NCBI GenBank assembly: GCA_951217055.1 | Contig: OX578286.1 | Span: 27,782,720 to 27,846,719, forward strand | Length of the DNA: 64,000 nt | Source: Gerris lacustris | Lineage: Eukaryota > Arthropoda > Insecta > Hemiptera > Gerridae | Direction: 5' to 3' | Shown: positions 54,034 to 64,000 of the stretch, piece after piece | How the letters are laid out: every line of letters begins with the position of its first letter | How positions within the stretch are numbered: the first letter of the stretch is position 1 | Made by a program: the position numbers and the translations under genes | Notes under the pieces: model-generated | Database searches by the model: none | What the model saw: only the letters and a program-made list of their open reading frames with translations | Told to the model about the DNA's origin: nothing

Positions 54034-54659
54034 ATACCTCTATCAACTACATCTATGGACATTTATAATGGCTAGTCTATCTCACCCATAAGGCAGGGCG
54101 CACATTGAAGTACAGTTTTTGTGAACTCCAGAAATATTCGAGACGGTGTAAATTGAGATCCAGAGTAGGGCAGTAATGCGCCACATGAGGCCTGCTTGAC
54201 ATTTATAGATCTAATCCAGAAAAACTATATGACACACTACCTTGTTTTACTACTTTGTTTTTTTTTTCAAATATTGTTCTTTTAAAAAATCAAATCTACT
54301 ATAGTGGGAGGAATTGAAGACAACACCTATTCACACCTGCCTTCATCAAACTGCTTCTCAAATCTGCACTTCAATATGTGTGTTAAACTGTGCTAGGCAG
54401 TTGTATTTTTGTGCGTTCCTGCCTTTACTGTGCGATAGCCAAATATAAGCTTCTTAGCTAATTATCTAATACTGCTAAATTATCAATTGAATATTTAACG
54501 AAGAATCTAAAACGATATTTAAACGATTGATTCCAAATATAAAGTTTTGCAGTATGCTTTCAATTTGACCAATTTTGTTTTTTAATTGACTGAACTTAAC
54601 AATTATTCTATAAACTTTTTTTTTTTTTAATTGACACTTATTTATGACAAATCATTTTT

Positions 54660-55208
54660 AGCGAATTTTCAAAGAAAATTACGCTATTGCAATGGCTTCA
54701 AAATTTTTCCATGGAAATCCGTTTTAGACCATTCTGAATCGATTCCTAAAATTTAACACTTTTTTTTATGTATGTATATATGTGTCAATATGTATGTATA
54801 TATGTGTCACTCCAGACGATATCTCCCCTCAGGATGCACTTAAAAATTTCAAACAAATTTTAAAATGTCAATAATATCAAAAGAAAGGATGAGTTCGTTG
54901 GCCAGAATTGTTGGAGTTCATTTAGGGGTCAAATTTTTACAATTTAGGGTCAAAAATAGCATAAAAACAGGTTTTTTCCATTTGACCCCCCTTTCATATG
55001 AAAATGTGATAAAAGTGTACATAACAACAATTACTGTACTATTAAAGAGCTTTCCAACGACATGCATCTTGAAGGGTAAATACTATTTTGACTTTTGTAC
55101 CCCGTACCCCTGTGTACCATTTTTTTTTTTCACCCATGCAAATTCTAAACCAAAATTTTCCTATATTATCATAAGCTAATAATACGCAGATTTCTTTGAA
55201 AATTCGCT
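54660..55208. mobile_element. 549-bp element with AGCGAATTTTCAAAGAAA ends
   Basis: Left AGCGAATTTTCAAAGAAA is the exact inverse of right TTTCTTTGAAAATTCGCT. ATGTATGTATATATGTGTC microsatellite inside. No coding region; TSD unclear. Confidence 0.75.
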
Positions 55209-55350
55209 CATTAAGTCATGGTGCATGACTGGTTTATTTATTATTAAAATTACAAAAAAAGGATGTTTAGTACGTTGACATTATTATTGAAATAACTCTT
55301 ATGATTTTTTTTTCTTTTGTATTAACATATGACTTTATGCTAATGTTAAT

Positions 55351-55954
55351 GGTACTTCTTTACTTAAGCCCTATATCCCTTTGTCCTAATAGTTATTTAG
55401 ACAAAGGAATATATACAGAGTAGTATTATATTCCTTAGTCTAAATTACTATTAAGACAAAGGGATATTTAGTCCAATATAAATTAAGATAAAAGAATGTC
55501 TCACTTGTGTTTATATATGTGATAATATCCCTTAGTCTAACTAACTATTGAGACAAAGTAATTAATTAAATATACGCTAAGAAAACTGTATAGAATACAT
55601 TGTCCAACAGTTTTCTGTTTATGATTTAGTCTTACACATAATAAGACTCAATCTTAAAATAGCGTAATAAAACAGCCCCAGGAGTCTCAATGTCTTGGGG
55701 TAACAAACAAGCAAATCTTTGAGACTTGTAGGCAGGGCCGTCCCTAGGGGGGGTCAACCGGATCAAGCTGACCCGGGCACCACGTCTAGGGGGGCGTCGC
55801 CGGGCCCCCGTCTTAAAATATTAGCTGAATTTGGTAATAAAGAGGGGCGCCACATGTGCTTTTGACCCGGGCGCCTAAACCCCTAGGGACGGCCCTGCTT
55901 GTAGGGCAGACTATTGTTTTAGAACCAAGGGGGGTACTAAAGTAATGAAGTGCC
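55351..55954. mobile_element. Family H-related MITE (GGTACTTCTTTACTTAAG end) with nested hAT
   Basis: Starts GGTACTTCTTTACTT and ends AAGTAATGAAGTGCC. It shares ATTCCTTAGTCTAAATTA words with 60302-60509. TSD not clean. The 165-bp hAT at 55733 is inside. Confidence 0.6.
55733..55897. mobile_element. hAT MITE, 165 bp, perfect 8-bp TSD
   Basis: Ends CAGGGCCGTCCCTAGG and CCTAGGGACGGCCCTG flanked by CTTGTAGG at 55725-55732 and 55898-55905. Much more GC-rich than its surroundings. Confidence 0.93.
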
Positions 55955-56432
55955 AATGTGGATTTGATTTTGACTGATTTATTATTTTATGCCATTGTCA
56001 GAATTTTTGGCAATTGATTATTTGCAGTCAATATCTACATAGCTAAAAATGATCAGTTCACAGAATAATAGTAATTAGCATAAGGTTTTATTGAAAGTTT
56101 TATTTTTATGATCATTATCATTATTATTATTATTAACAACAATTTAATCATTTTTTTTTATTTGGCTATTAAACTAAAGTTTGCTTAAATAAAGAAAATA
56201 AATTAAAATTATAGGATATTTTTGTTTTTATATATCGATGGTGAAACAGTAAGGATTTGTATTTTAGAAAACTGATTTTTTTCTCCTGTTTCCCCTAAAT
56301 TTTTTTAATAAAACATTATTTCGTAGATACCCTCAATTTTGATAAGAATTTTAATTTTAAAAAATATTCTACTAAAATACTGAAAATACAAGATTTAACT
56401 GCTTAATTCTACTTGGATATGAGTTTACACTA

Positions 56433-56567
56433 GGTTTGTTCCAACCACACTTCAAACTAGTTAGGAACTGTCCGACGCTTGCGCATCGGAACACATTTGA
56501 ACTTTTTTTGCTAATGCACATGCGTCGTACAGTTTGAAACTAGTTTGAGGTGTGGTTGGAACAAACC
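56433..56567. mobile_element. 135-bp MITE, same family as 12328, TA-flanked
   Basis: Inverted ends of about 30 bp starting GGTTTGTTCCAACC and ending GGTTGGAACAAACC, flanked by TA on both sides. Nearly a full hairpin. Confidence 0.75.
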
Positions 56568-56617
56568 TATTGTAATGTTCTAGATCACACTTAAACCTAC
56601 GTAGAAAAATGATAGTG

Positions 56618-56732
<115 letters not shown>

Positions 56733-57374
56733 TTTATAACACTAAATTGAAGATACAAGATCTCTTTGTATCACTATCGATGTATATTATTTTCTGTTAT
56801 TGTTTTTATTTATTTAAATTTAATTATAAAGCTTTAATTTTTTTAAACAAAATTATTTGTTGTAAAAAAACATTTCTTTTTAACTCAATGAATTAATTAC
56901 ATAATAATATTAGGTATAGGATTTAATAATATAATTGAATAAGTTTATGTATCACAAGGAATGAGGTGATCTAACAAGAATTTTTTTTTGTGATTTTGTT
57001 GAAATATTAAAAATTTAAGTTTTATAGATTAAATATTCTATTGACTATCTTGTTCAGTGTGTGACCAATATTGTGAAGTAAATGTGTAGCGACTTAACAG
57101 ATGTCACTAGGTCCCGCAAACCTATTAAATATGAATTACTGGAGTCCACAATCCTGATCACTAAAAATATTTTGTTTAGTATCAGTACTTTCACCAGTAT
57201 TGTGAAAACGGGTAGCTACTTGAAATGTTTTACTCACACACCTTAGTTGGGTTCAGTACTTTACCAGTATTTTTAAAATGGTAGCGATTTTATTGCTGTG
57301 GTTTCCAACTAGGTTTCGCAAACCTGAAAAAATTCAACGAATTGGAGTCGACACCTTTTGACATCATGTTATAT

Positions 57375-57556
57375 GTGTACCACTTCAATAGAGGTACATG
57401 TTATATTTGTACCACTTCAATAGAGATACATGTTATATTTGTACCACTTCAATAGTGGTACATGTTATATTTGTACCACTTCAATAGTGGTACATGTTAT
57501 ATTTGTTCTACTTCAACAGTGGTACATGTTATATTTGTACCACTTAAATAGTGGTA
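57375..57556. repeat. 32-bp tandem repeat x6
   Basis: Unit TACATGTTATATTTGTACCA plus CTTCAATAGTGG. Each unit contains the hairpin ACCACTTCAATAGTGGT across its junction. Confidence 0.92.
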
Positions 57557-57795
57557 CAAAAAGTTATCAAGTTAAGGTTAGATGATGTGTTTGTAATACT
57601 CACTAATGATACCAATTAATGATTAATTAGAATAAAATTATGGTTAACCATTAAAATTGTGGTTTCATCGCTAAAATCTCAGTACCTTAGAAGTAAATAT
57701 TTGTAAATTACATTTTAGAAAATTACACGAGAACTATTTTTTACTCGTTAAAAAAATCAACTGTAAATTGAGTGTTTACAATCAAAGGAGTTTCA

Positions 57796-58045
57796 ACAAT
57801 TATCTGCCAATGTAATGCAGTATAAACCAAAATTATGTGCCAATGTAATGCAGTATAAACCACAATTATCTGCCAATGTAATAGAGTATTAACCACAATT
57901 ATGTGCCAATGTAATGCAGTATGAACCACAATTATCTGCCAATGTAATGTAGTATAAACCACAATTATGGGACAATTTAAGGCAGTTTAAACCACAATTA
58001 TCTGCTAGCGTTATGCAGTATAAACCACAATTATCTGCCTGTGTA
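57796..58045. repeat. 33-bp tandem repeat x7-8
   Basis: Unit CCACAATTATCTGCCAATGT plus AATGCAGTATAAA. A multiple of 3, so it creates a 73-residue minus frame that is not a gene. Confidence 0.92.
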
Positions 58046-58583
58046 AACCACAAAAAGTATTTATTTATTTTTTTAAATGAACTTTGATATTACTTCTGAG
58101 GTACAGAAATTTGGACTTATATTTTGCAATCTAATTTTTAGAATATTAAATTGACTATTCCTCATAAGTATCGGTGAATTCATCTTAAAACAAAGGATAA
58201 ACTTTGTAGTTTGGTTAATCTCATGATAAAAAAAAAAAAAATAGTGTAAATGTTGATTAGTTTTTATTTTATTATTTTAAATAAAGATCTGTACTTAATT
58301 ATTATTAAAGTAATATATGTATAAATATAAGATTTTTATATGTAATTATTATAATTTTTTAAAAGGAAAAATATTTATTTTGTACAATATTAATTTTATT
58401 ATGTTATATTTTTTATATAAAATAAATAAAATTATTTTTTAAAAAATAATTGTTTCTTTTACATTTTTTGGTAAGAACTGTTATTTGTTATAGTTATTGG
58501 ATAACAGGTATTTTTCAATAACATGTTATCTGACAAACTGTTATTCTCTAATGACAAATCCTAATACGGTTACTTTCCCTTTA

Positions 58584-58900
58584 CAGTAGAACCTCTCTTA
58601 ACCCAAATCCTTTTAACCGAAATACCGTTTAACCAAAACAACTGCGAATCAGTGAAAATAAAAAAAAGGATAAGATAATGTATCTTTGTTTAAGCACTTA
58701 ACTATACTTTTTACAAACAGTGTTGCACTATACATATAGCAAAGTGTATGTTCCTGAATAAAAAATGTTCATAATATGTGTGTATAAAATATAATTTATG
58801 ACACATTAAGGTGAAAAATGACCGATTACTTATTAACCGAAATTTTGGTTATCCGAAATCACTCCCGCCTTTTTTATTTCGGTTAACAGAGGTTCTACTG
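58584..58900. mobile_element. pogo/Tigger-type MITE, 317 bp, TA TSD
   Basis: Ends CAGTAGAACCTCTCTTAACC and GGTTAACAGAGGTTCTACTG flanked by TA. No transposase. Confidence 0.88.
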
Positions 58901-59051
58901 TACGTCCGAAACTTTAGGTCCTACATAAAAATATGCAAAGGAACATTTTTGTAGTTAATTTTGTCAGCTTTAATTTTTATTCATACATATTTTTTGCTAA
59001 GAGTGATAGTTTAGGAGATATGAGAGAAAAATAAAAAGTTACCGCTTTAAG

Positions 59052-59541
59052 GGTTTACATGTTATAAAGAAAGCCAGTGTGGCCGTGTGGATTAAATTAC
59101 ATGCCACTTCTGCTCGGCCATCACTGAATCAAGGATGGCACGAGGTCATGGGATCGATTCCTCGCCGTGATGCTCTGATTTATATGGCTCACTAATGATC
59201 ACATCTACTCGCTTCAACGGTACAATGTACAGAGGTGTGATGTGTGAAGTGGCTGCAACTCTCTACCACGGGGCTAGTAAAAAGGGCCTAAGTGATGGCC
59301 TAATTGCTAGGTTCCAACAAGTGGTTCATCCTACCCATCTATTACTAGTACTAGGAACCTACTACTATTACATGTTATAAAATCTTTTGTAGATAGATAA
59401 CTAGCCTTAACCCACGCTCAGTGAGGGGCTAATGCTAGGTATTAGTGGCTATGTTACCTTAATCATGTAGGCCTAGTAATTAAATGAAATGCTTTAATAG
59501 TTTTGTTTCCAAAGCCTTCTAGGAATAGAATCAGGACTGTA
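59052..59541 (+). repeat. Long tRNA-headed SINE-like element, plus copy
   Basis: About 490 bp, matching 27328-27812 in reverse. GGCCGTGTGGATTAAATTAC and GGGATCGATTCCTCGCCG resemble Pol III boxes; the end is CTTCTAGGAATAGAATCAGG. Confidence 0.7.
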
Positions 59542-60301
59542 TTAGACTATACAGGTGAGTTATAATTCCTTATAAACTACAAATAGGTGGGTCTTCCTGC
59601 CTTATGAGGTAGCCGTAAGTCAGTTTTAGTTGTCCCATCCAGAGCCTTGCCAAAATGATTTCTTCGAGTCTGCTTAACTGAGTTGTATGCCTGCAGAGTC
59701 ATCCTGCTTTCAAAAAGCAACCGAGGTAAGTAGATGCATTAGTGTAAAACTACTCTAGTTGGTTAAAAAATGAATCATACATTTATAAAAGTTTACAAGA
59801 GCATTGTAAAACCATGATGCTTCTACATTAGTAATGGAAGTCAGCTAAAGTGATATAAGTCTAAAATGTATGGGCTTTGCAAAAATTGTTATGAGGTAGA
59901 AAAATTAAACAGTTTTCAATTTTGTTGTACGTCATTACTCATTACAATCACCAACCACTTTTTAAATGAAGTTTGTTAATATCAAATTAAACCTTACGGA
60001 AAAACTGTCAGGAGTTTCTGGTTTTGAATTTTATTGAGTTACACAGGTTCGTCCAATTTCAAAAAAATAATTTTTATTGTAAAATGAAAGGAATGCAAAC
60101 GAAACAAAGCGCAATGTGTTAGCAAATTTGAACAGCAACTGGATTTGAAACATCTGTCCGGTTTAGCGTCTGGATTTGAAAAATATCCGGATTTTACTAA
60201 GATGAACAGAAAACGCAGCAAAAGCGGTCTATTTGGACGCCTGAAAGAGGAAGATTATCTCCATCAGTTGTAAAAGAGCTTCTTAATATTAAAGCCAATT
60301 C

Positions 60302-60509
60302 GGTACTTTTTTACTTTAGCACCCCCCTTGGTTCTAAACAATAGTCTGCCCAACAAAAGTCCCGATGTACAATGGAATAAAATATTCCTTCGTCTTAAGA
60401 GTAATTTAGACTAAGGAATATATGCTACTCTGTATATGTCCATTTGTCTAAATAACTAATAACACAAAGAGATATAGGGAGTAGGGAGGTGCTAAAGTAA
60501 AAAAGTACC
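60302..60509. mobile_element. Short MITE (GGTACTTTTTTACTTTAGC ends)
   Basis: Starts GGTACTTTTTTACTTTAGCA and ends TGCTAAAGTAAAAAAGTACC. Interior matches 55351-55954 (ATTCCTTCGTCTTAAGAGTA). The flanks share only AATTC. Confidence 0.75.
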
Positions 60510-60839
60510 AGAAATTCTATTATGACATGCTCAGAATTCCACGACAAAATAAAAAATGACAAGTATTTTCTAAGAAAAATTAGTTCACCTGAAAAGTATG
60601 AAGCAAGAACTATTCAAGAACCCATCCCTGCACCCAGCAGAGAATAGCAACAGTTGAATATGATATTAATAAATATATAACATAATTATATATTTGTAAC
60701 TTATTTATTTCCCAATTTCACAAAAAAATTATATAGGTATATTCTATATTGCAAGTAATAGTAATGCAATATAGGTATTGCATATTCTATAGGTATTATA
60801 TATTCTATATTGCAAGTAATATGCAATATAGGTATATTC

Positions 60840-61480
60840 TACATTACCAGAGTACTGCCTACGGTAAAGTGCTGCATCGGCAGCGCCGCAACTGTGATCC
60901 ATCGAGGTGCATCACTTTTCCTCACCAAGATGATTGGTGGTACTCTCACTACAGACTAGGGGTTCAAAATTTGTACCTTACTGAAATTAGATGCACCTTT
61001 TTGGGACTTGGGACACCCTGTATATAAAAACATAATTCGGGAATACAAGTTGAAAATCCTGAACAAATTGTATATAGGGTGGTCCAAAAGTCCCCCCCCC
61101 CCTCTTAACCTTTTAATGGTTTGAGATAAATTAATGAATCTTGGGGGATCCGTACTATGTAAAGGGAAGTGCATATTCCTCTACTCGCGTACTAGGGGCA
61201 ACCACCCATTTTGCCCCCAGGCGCTGATATCTACCATCTACCAACAATATCTCGAAAACGGTATGTCTCACTTCAAACATGCATAGGACCTTTTTTGTGC
61301 AGAATTATGTGAGAAATATTTTTGTTAATAACACTTTTCTTCAAAAAATAAACAGTTTTGCGTAAAAAGTGAAAAATAAGTAAATTTTGAACTTTAAGAG
61401 GGGGTAGGGGGGGAAGCACAAGGGGGAGAAGTGGGGACTTTTGAGAGAATGTACCTCTTATCATGGTCTATCATTAGGAA
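60840..61480. repeat. Repeat remnants with GGACACCCTGTATA-type ends
   Basis: GGGACACCCTGTATATA (61010) and TATATAGGGTGGTCCAAAAG (61071) resemble the terminal sequence of common insect transposable elements. C tract at 61091-61103. No coding region recognised. Confidence 0.45.
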
Positions 61481-62100
61481 AAAATCCAGATTTCCCCTAA
61501 TTAGTTGCGGGTACAGCCTGTTTTTGGCCTTTATTGACTGAGCTATAGGGTCCTCGGTTTTTTTCTACGGATCCTAAAAATAACCTAGTTCAAAAGACAT
61601 AAAATACAAACAAACACAACATAAAAGACAATTTGAATTTACATGATTGCAGGTCCCCCATATACTACTATTTTTAAGATTGTAAATTTCAAAAGGCAGA
61701 CAGGTGACAGGGATTAATAAAAATATAAGTATTTTATTAATACCACCAATTTCGGGCTAAAATGACTCATGTTATTTTAAATTCGAACCTACTTTACCAA
61801 TGCCGAAGAAGCTTTTAGTATTTAGAAAAATAGATATTTAAATTTGTGGGTGTAACGTTAACTAAATTCGAAAATGTCTACGATTAATAACCAGGAGCGT
61901 ATTTTGGGGCCACGTTTCTGTTCTGCGGCGCCCCTTTAATTTGTCGATCTAATAAACGTATTTTTTTTATCAATATTATCAGATTTAACGTTATTATTAA
62001 TTTTTATGATTTTTCAAATATATTGTTGCATTTATTTATATAAATTCATTGAATGGAAAAAAATAAAAATATTAATAATTGTGTTTATTTTACGAGTTAA
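61481..62100. other. No recognised feature
   Basis: AT-rich DNA. Near 61890-61940 the words GGAGCGTATTTTGGGG and GCGGCGCCCC suggest an old transposon end. Confidence 0.35.
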
Positions 62101-62390
62101 TTTTCGAAAGGTAAAATACTAAAAAGTTTGTTTTGTTCGTTTATAATCAAGATGGCATCGGATTGTGAATTTTTTCTAAAATGGTGGAACCTCTGGTACT
62201 AAGATGAACTCGGTTTCGATGTTATTATAATTATTATATTGCAGTGTAATTTTATTAATTTCGAAAATTTATTATTTTAATTCGCGTTCGGTGTGATATT
62301 TTTATTTTTTAAAAAATAGTAATTATCGTGTCTTCGAAATAGTGTTTAAACAAATCAGTCAAAATTAGTTACAAAAAGAATTCACCTAAT

Positions 62391-62414
62391 ATGCTGGTCC
62401 AAGAACCAGTACAG
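62391..62414 (+). CDS. Possible first coding exon of an unidentified gene
   Basis: ATG CTG GTC CAA GAA CCA GTA CAG followed by GTAAAT, a good donor. The preceding 250 bp are non-repetitive and contain a short upstream frame (ATGGCATCGGATTGTGAA at about 62153). No downstream exon is visible to 64000. Only eight residues, so this is a suggestion. Confidence 0.25.
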
Positions 62415-63429
62415 GTAAATCTGTTTTTCTTTATTTTTTTATTCGTTTTAAATCTTTATATATTTCAAATTAACAACCTAAACTTTTAAAATAATATATT
62501 AATTCCTTTAAAATCGTTCTTTAAATTTATTGTAGCAAATCCATACAAAAAATTGTGATACGTAAACGGTTTTTATTGATTTTACAGTTAAAAACAGCTG
62601 GTGTCTTCCGTGTTATAATATCTTTTACCTTTATTAAAAATTAATTATGCATAATAAATGATTCACTTATGTTAAAAGTATCGAATCGTCTAAAATAATT
62701 TGTAGAAATTAAAACAGAAATCCATGAAATAAAATAGAGAAATTCATAAAACACGGTTAACGTTTTTTCATCTCTAACTTGTAATTTGTGTTCTAACTTA
62801 ATAAATTTTGATGTTATTGCTAATTTTATGGTTTATTACACTTTATTTCTAATGTTAAAACGTGAATTATATTCCCTAATCTTTGTTTACAATTTATAAT
62901 TCGAGAATTTTTTTTCCCCGAAGTTGATCTGACCCATATTAGATTAAAACGTTACATTTAATTCTATTTATTCCATTATATCAACGGTTTTTGTGCTTCT
63001 TAGTAAATAATCAACGATTTCTAATAATTTTAGAATCATTCACTTTGATTTTTTGTCAAAATCTATCCTTATCAGTTGATATTTGATTATGAAATGATTA
63101 CCTTGAAATTACTTATTTTTACGGATATGTTTTGTCTAACATACTTTTAATGAATACAGCTTTAATCAATGTAAACATTAATTAGTTTACAGTTAAATAA
63201 CCATAATATTTAATGATTTAGGCTTGTATATAATTATAATAGACCTGTTTGACCTCTTTAGATAAACCATCTGATGTTTTTAATATTACTACAGTCTAAA
63301 TACAGTGTTCGTTTTAATAATAAATCAGCTATTGTTACTTTTTATTTTATAATAACCAGTTCTCCAAGATCTCATTTCAAAATATTAACTTTTTTTTTGA
63401 GATATCTGTCTACTTATTATATATTTACT
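62415..63429. other. No recognised feature
   Basis: Unique AT-rich sequence, compatible with a first intron if the 62391 exon is real. Confidence 0.35.
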
Positions 63430-63592
63430 ACGTTTCCATGATGTTTAATACGGATTTTTATACAAGCTGAATACAGTTTTTGGATCCAAATTGTCCATGG
63501 AAACCTAGATTCAATACAGAATGAATACGATTCAGATCCAGATACGATACACTAAATTCTAGGATTGTGTCTGGATAGGATTTCATGGAAAC
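63430..63592. mobile_element. Short inverted-end element (GTTTCCATGA)
   Basis: Starts ACGTTTCCATGATG and ends TTTCATGGAAAC, with internal GGATCCAAA/CAGATCCAGA words. Ends resemble those of 5896-6548. Confidence 0.55.
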
Positions 63593-63655
63593 ACCTGAAC
63601 TTGACCCTGACATGCGCAGAGTGTGAGTGAGAGCGCCCCTATCGGGTTTTCTGGT

Positions 63656-63862
63656 GAAACTAGATGAATCTGTCAAAACACCTCACTCAACTCAACCAAA
63701 AGACATAACCTTTAATTGTCATTTTTAGGGTCCAATTCTAGGGTCTCCTTCCAATTTCATTTGATCTTACAATTTTAGGGTTGAAACTAGTTGAATCTGT
63801 CAAAACACCTCACTCTACTCAACCAAAAGACATAAACGTTAATTGTCATTTTTAGGGTCCGT
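63656..63862. repeat. 127-bp tandem duplication (about 1.6 copies)
   Basis: GAAACTAGATGAATCTGTCA to GTCATTTTTAGGGTCC at 63656 recurs at 63783 with few changes. Confidence 0.85.
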
Positions 63863-64000
63863 AGGTAAAAGCAAGGACCCTTATATTTTCCTGTGTCCGT
63901 CGAGTGTCTGTCTGTCCGTCCGTTTGTTGCCTGCTCTCATGGCTACACATTGTGTCAGATCATTTTGAAAATTGGCATATATGTGTATAGTACCTACCCA

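Overview
The window is AT-rich eukaryotic DNA, most likely from an insect with a large, repeat-laden genome. A hemipteran-like genome is my guess, but nothing here proves it. Evidence for a eukaryote: multi-exon genes with GT-AG introns, several classes of DNA transposon with intact target-site duplications (TSDs), tRNA-derived SINEs and many minisatellites. Long bacterial-type reading frames are absent.

One host gene dominates. A complete plasma-membrane Na+/Ca2+ exchanger of the NCX/Calx family runs on the + strand from ATG 19288 to stop 52856. It has 15 coding positions, and every junction keeps the frame, giving an 844-residue protein. The order is alpha-1 repeat (exons 1-3), TM segments and the start of the cytosolic loop (exon 4), loop (exons 5-6), Calx-beta domain CBD1 (exons 7-9), CBD2 (exons 10-11), loop end and first C-terminal helices (exons 12-13), alpha-2 repeat (exon 14) and last helices (exon 15). 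Position 14 exists as two adjacent 179-nt exons, 14a and 14b, which are 50% identical at protein level. Both keep the predicted ion-coordinating residues. Splicing in both, or neither, gives an immediate stop, so they look strictly mutually exclusive and would give two exchangers with different ion-pathway halves.

Upstream (about 11.9-16.4 kb) lies an apparently intact PIF/Harbinger transposon with its two genes. The DDE transposase is on + (2 exons, 399 aa) and the MADF-BESS DNA-binding partner is on - (3 exons, 281 aa). Their exons are interlocked: MADF exons 2-3 lie in the transposase intron, and transposase exon 2 lies in MADF intron 1.

The rest is transposon debris and tandem repeats. 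Elements with perfect 8-bp TSDs (hAT type) are at 8458, 9971, 17406, 30010, 36514, 52984 and 55733. piggyBac-type (TTAA) MITEs are at 28641 and 42631, and a TA-flanked pogo-type MITE is at 58584. There is also a decayed mariner (51.4-52.3 kb), a decayed pogo/Tigger element (46.9-48.4 kb), several tRNA-headed SINEs (one with a perfect 12-bp TSD) and four or more dispersed families with GACA-rich segments. Tandem arrays have units of 20, 22, 24/48, 26, 32, 33, 41, 46, about 65 and 133 bp. The exchanger introns hold much of this. A possible first exon of another gene lies near 62.39 kb.
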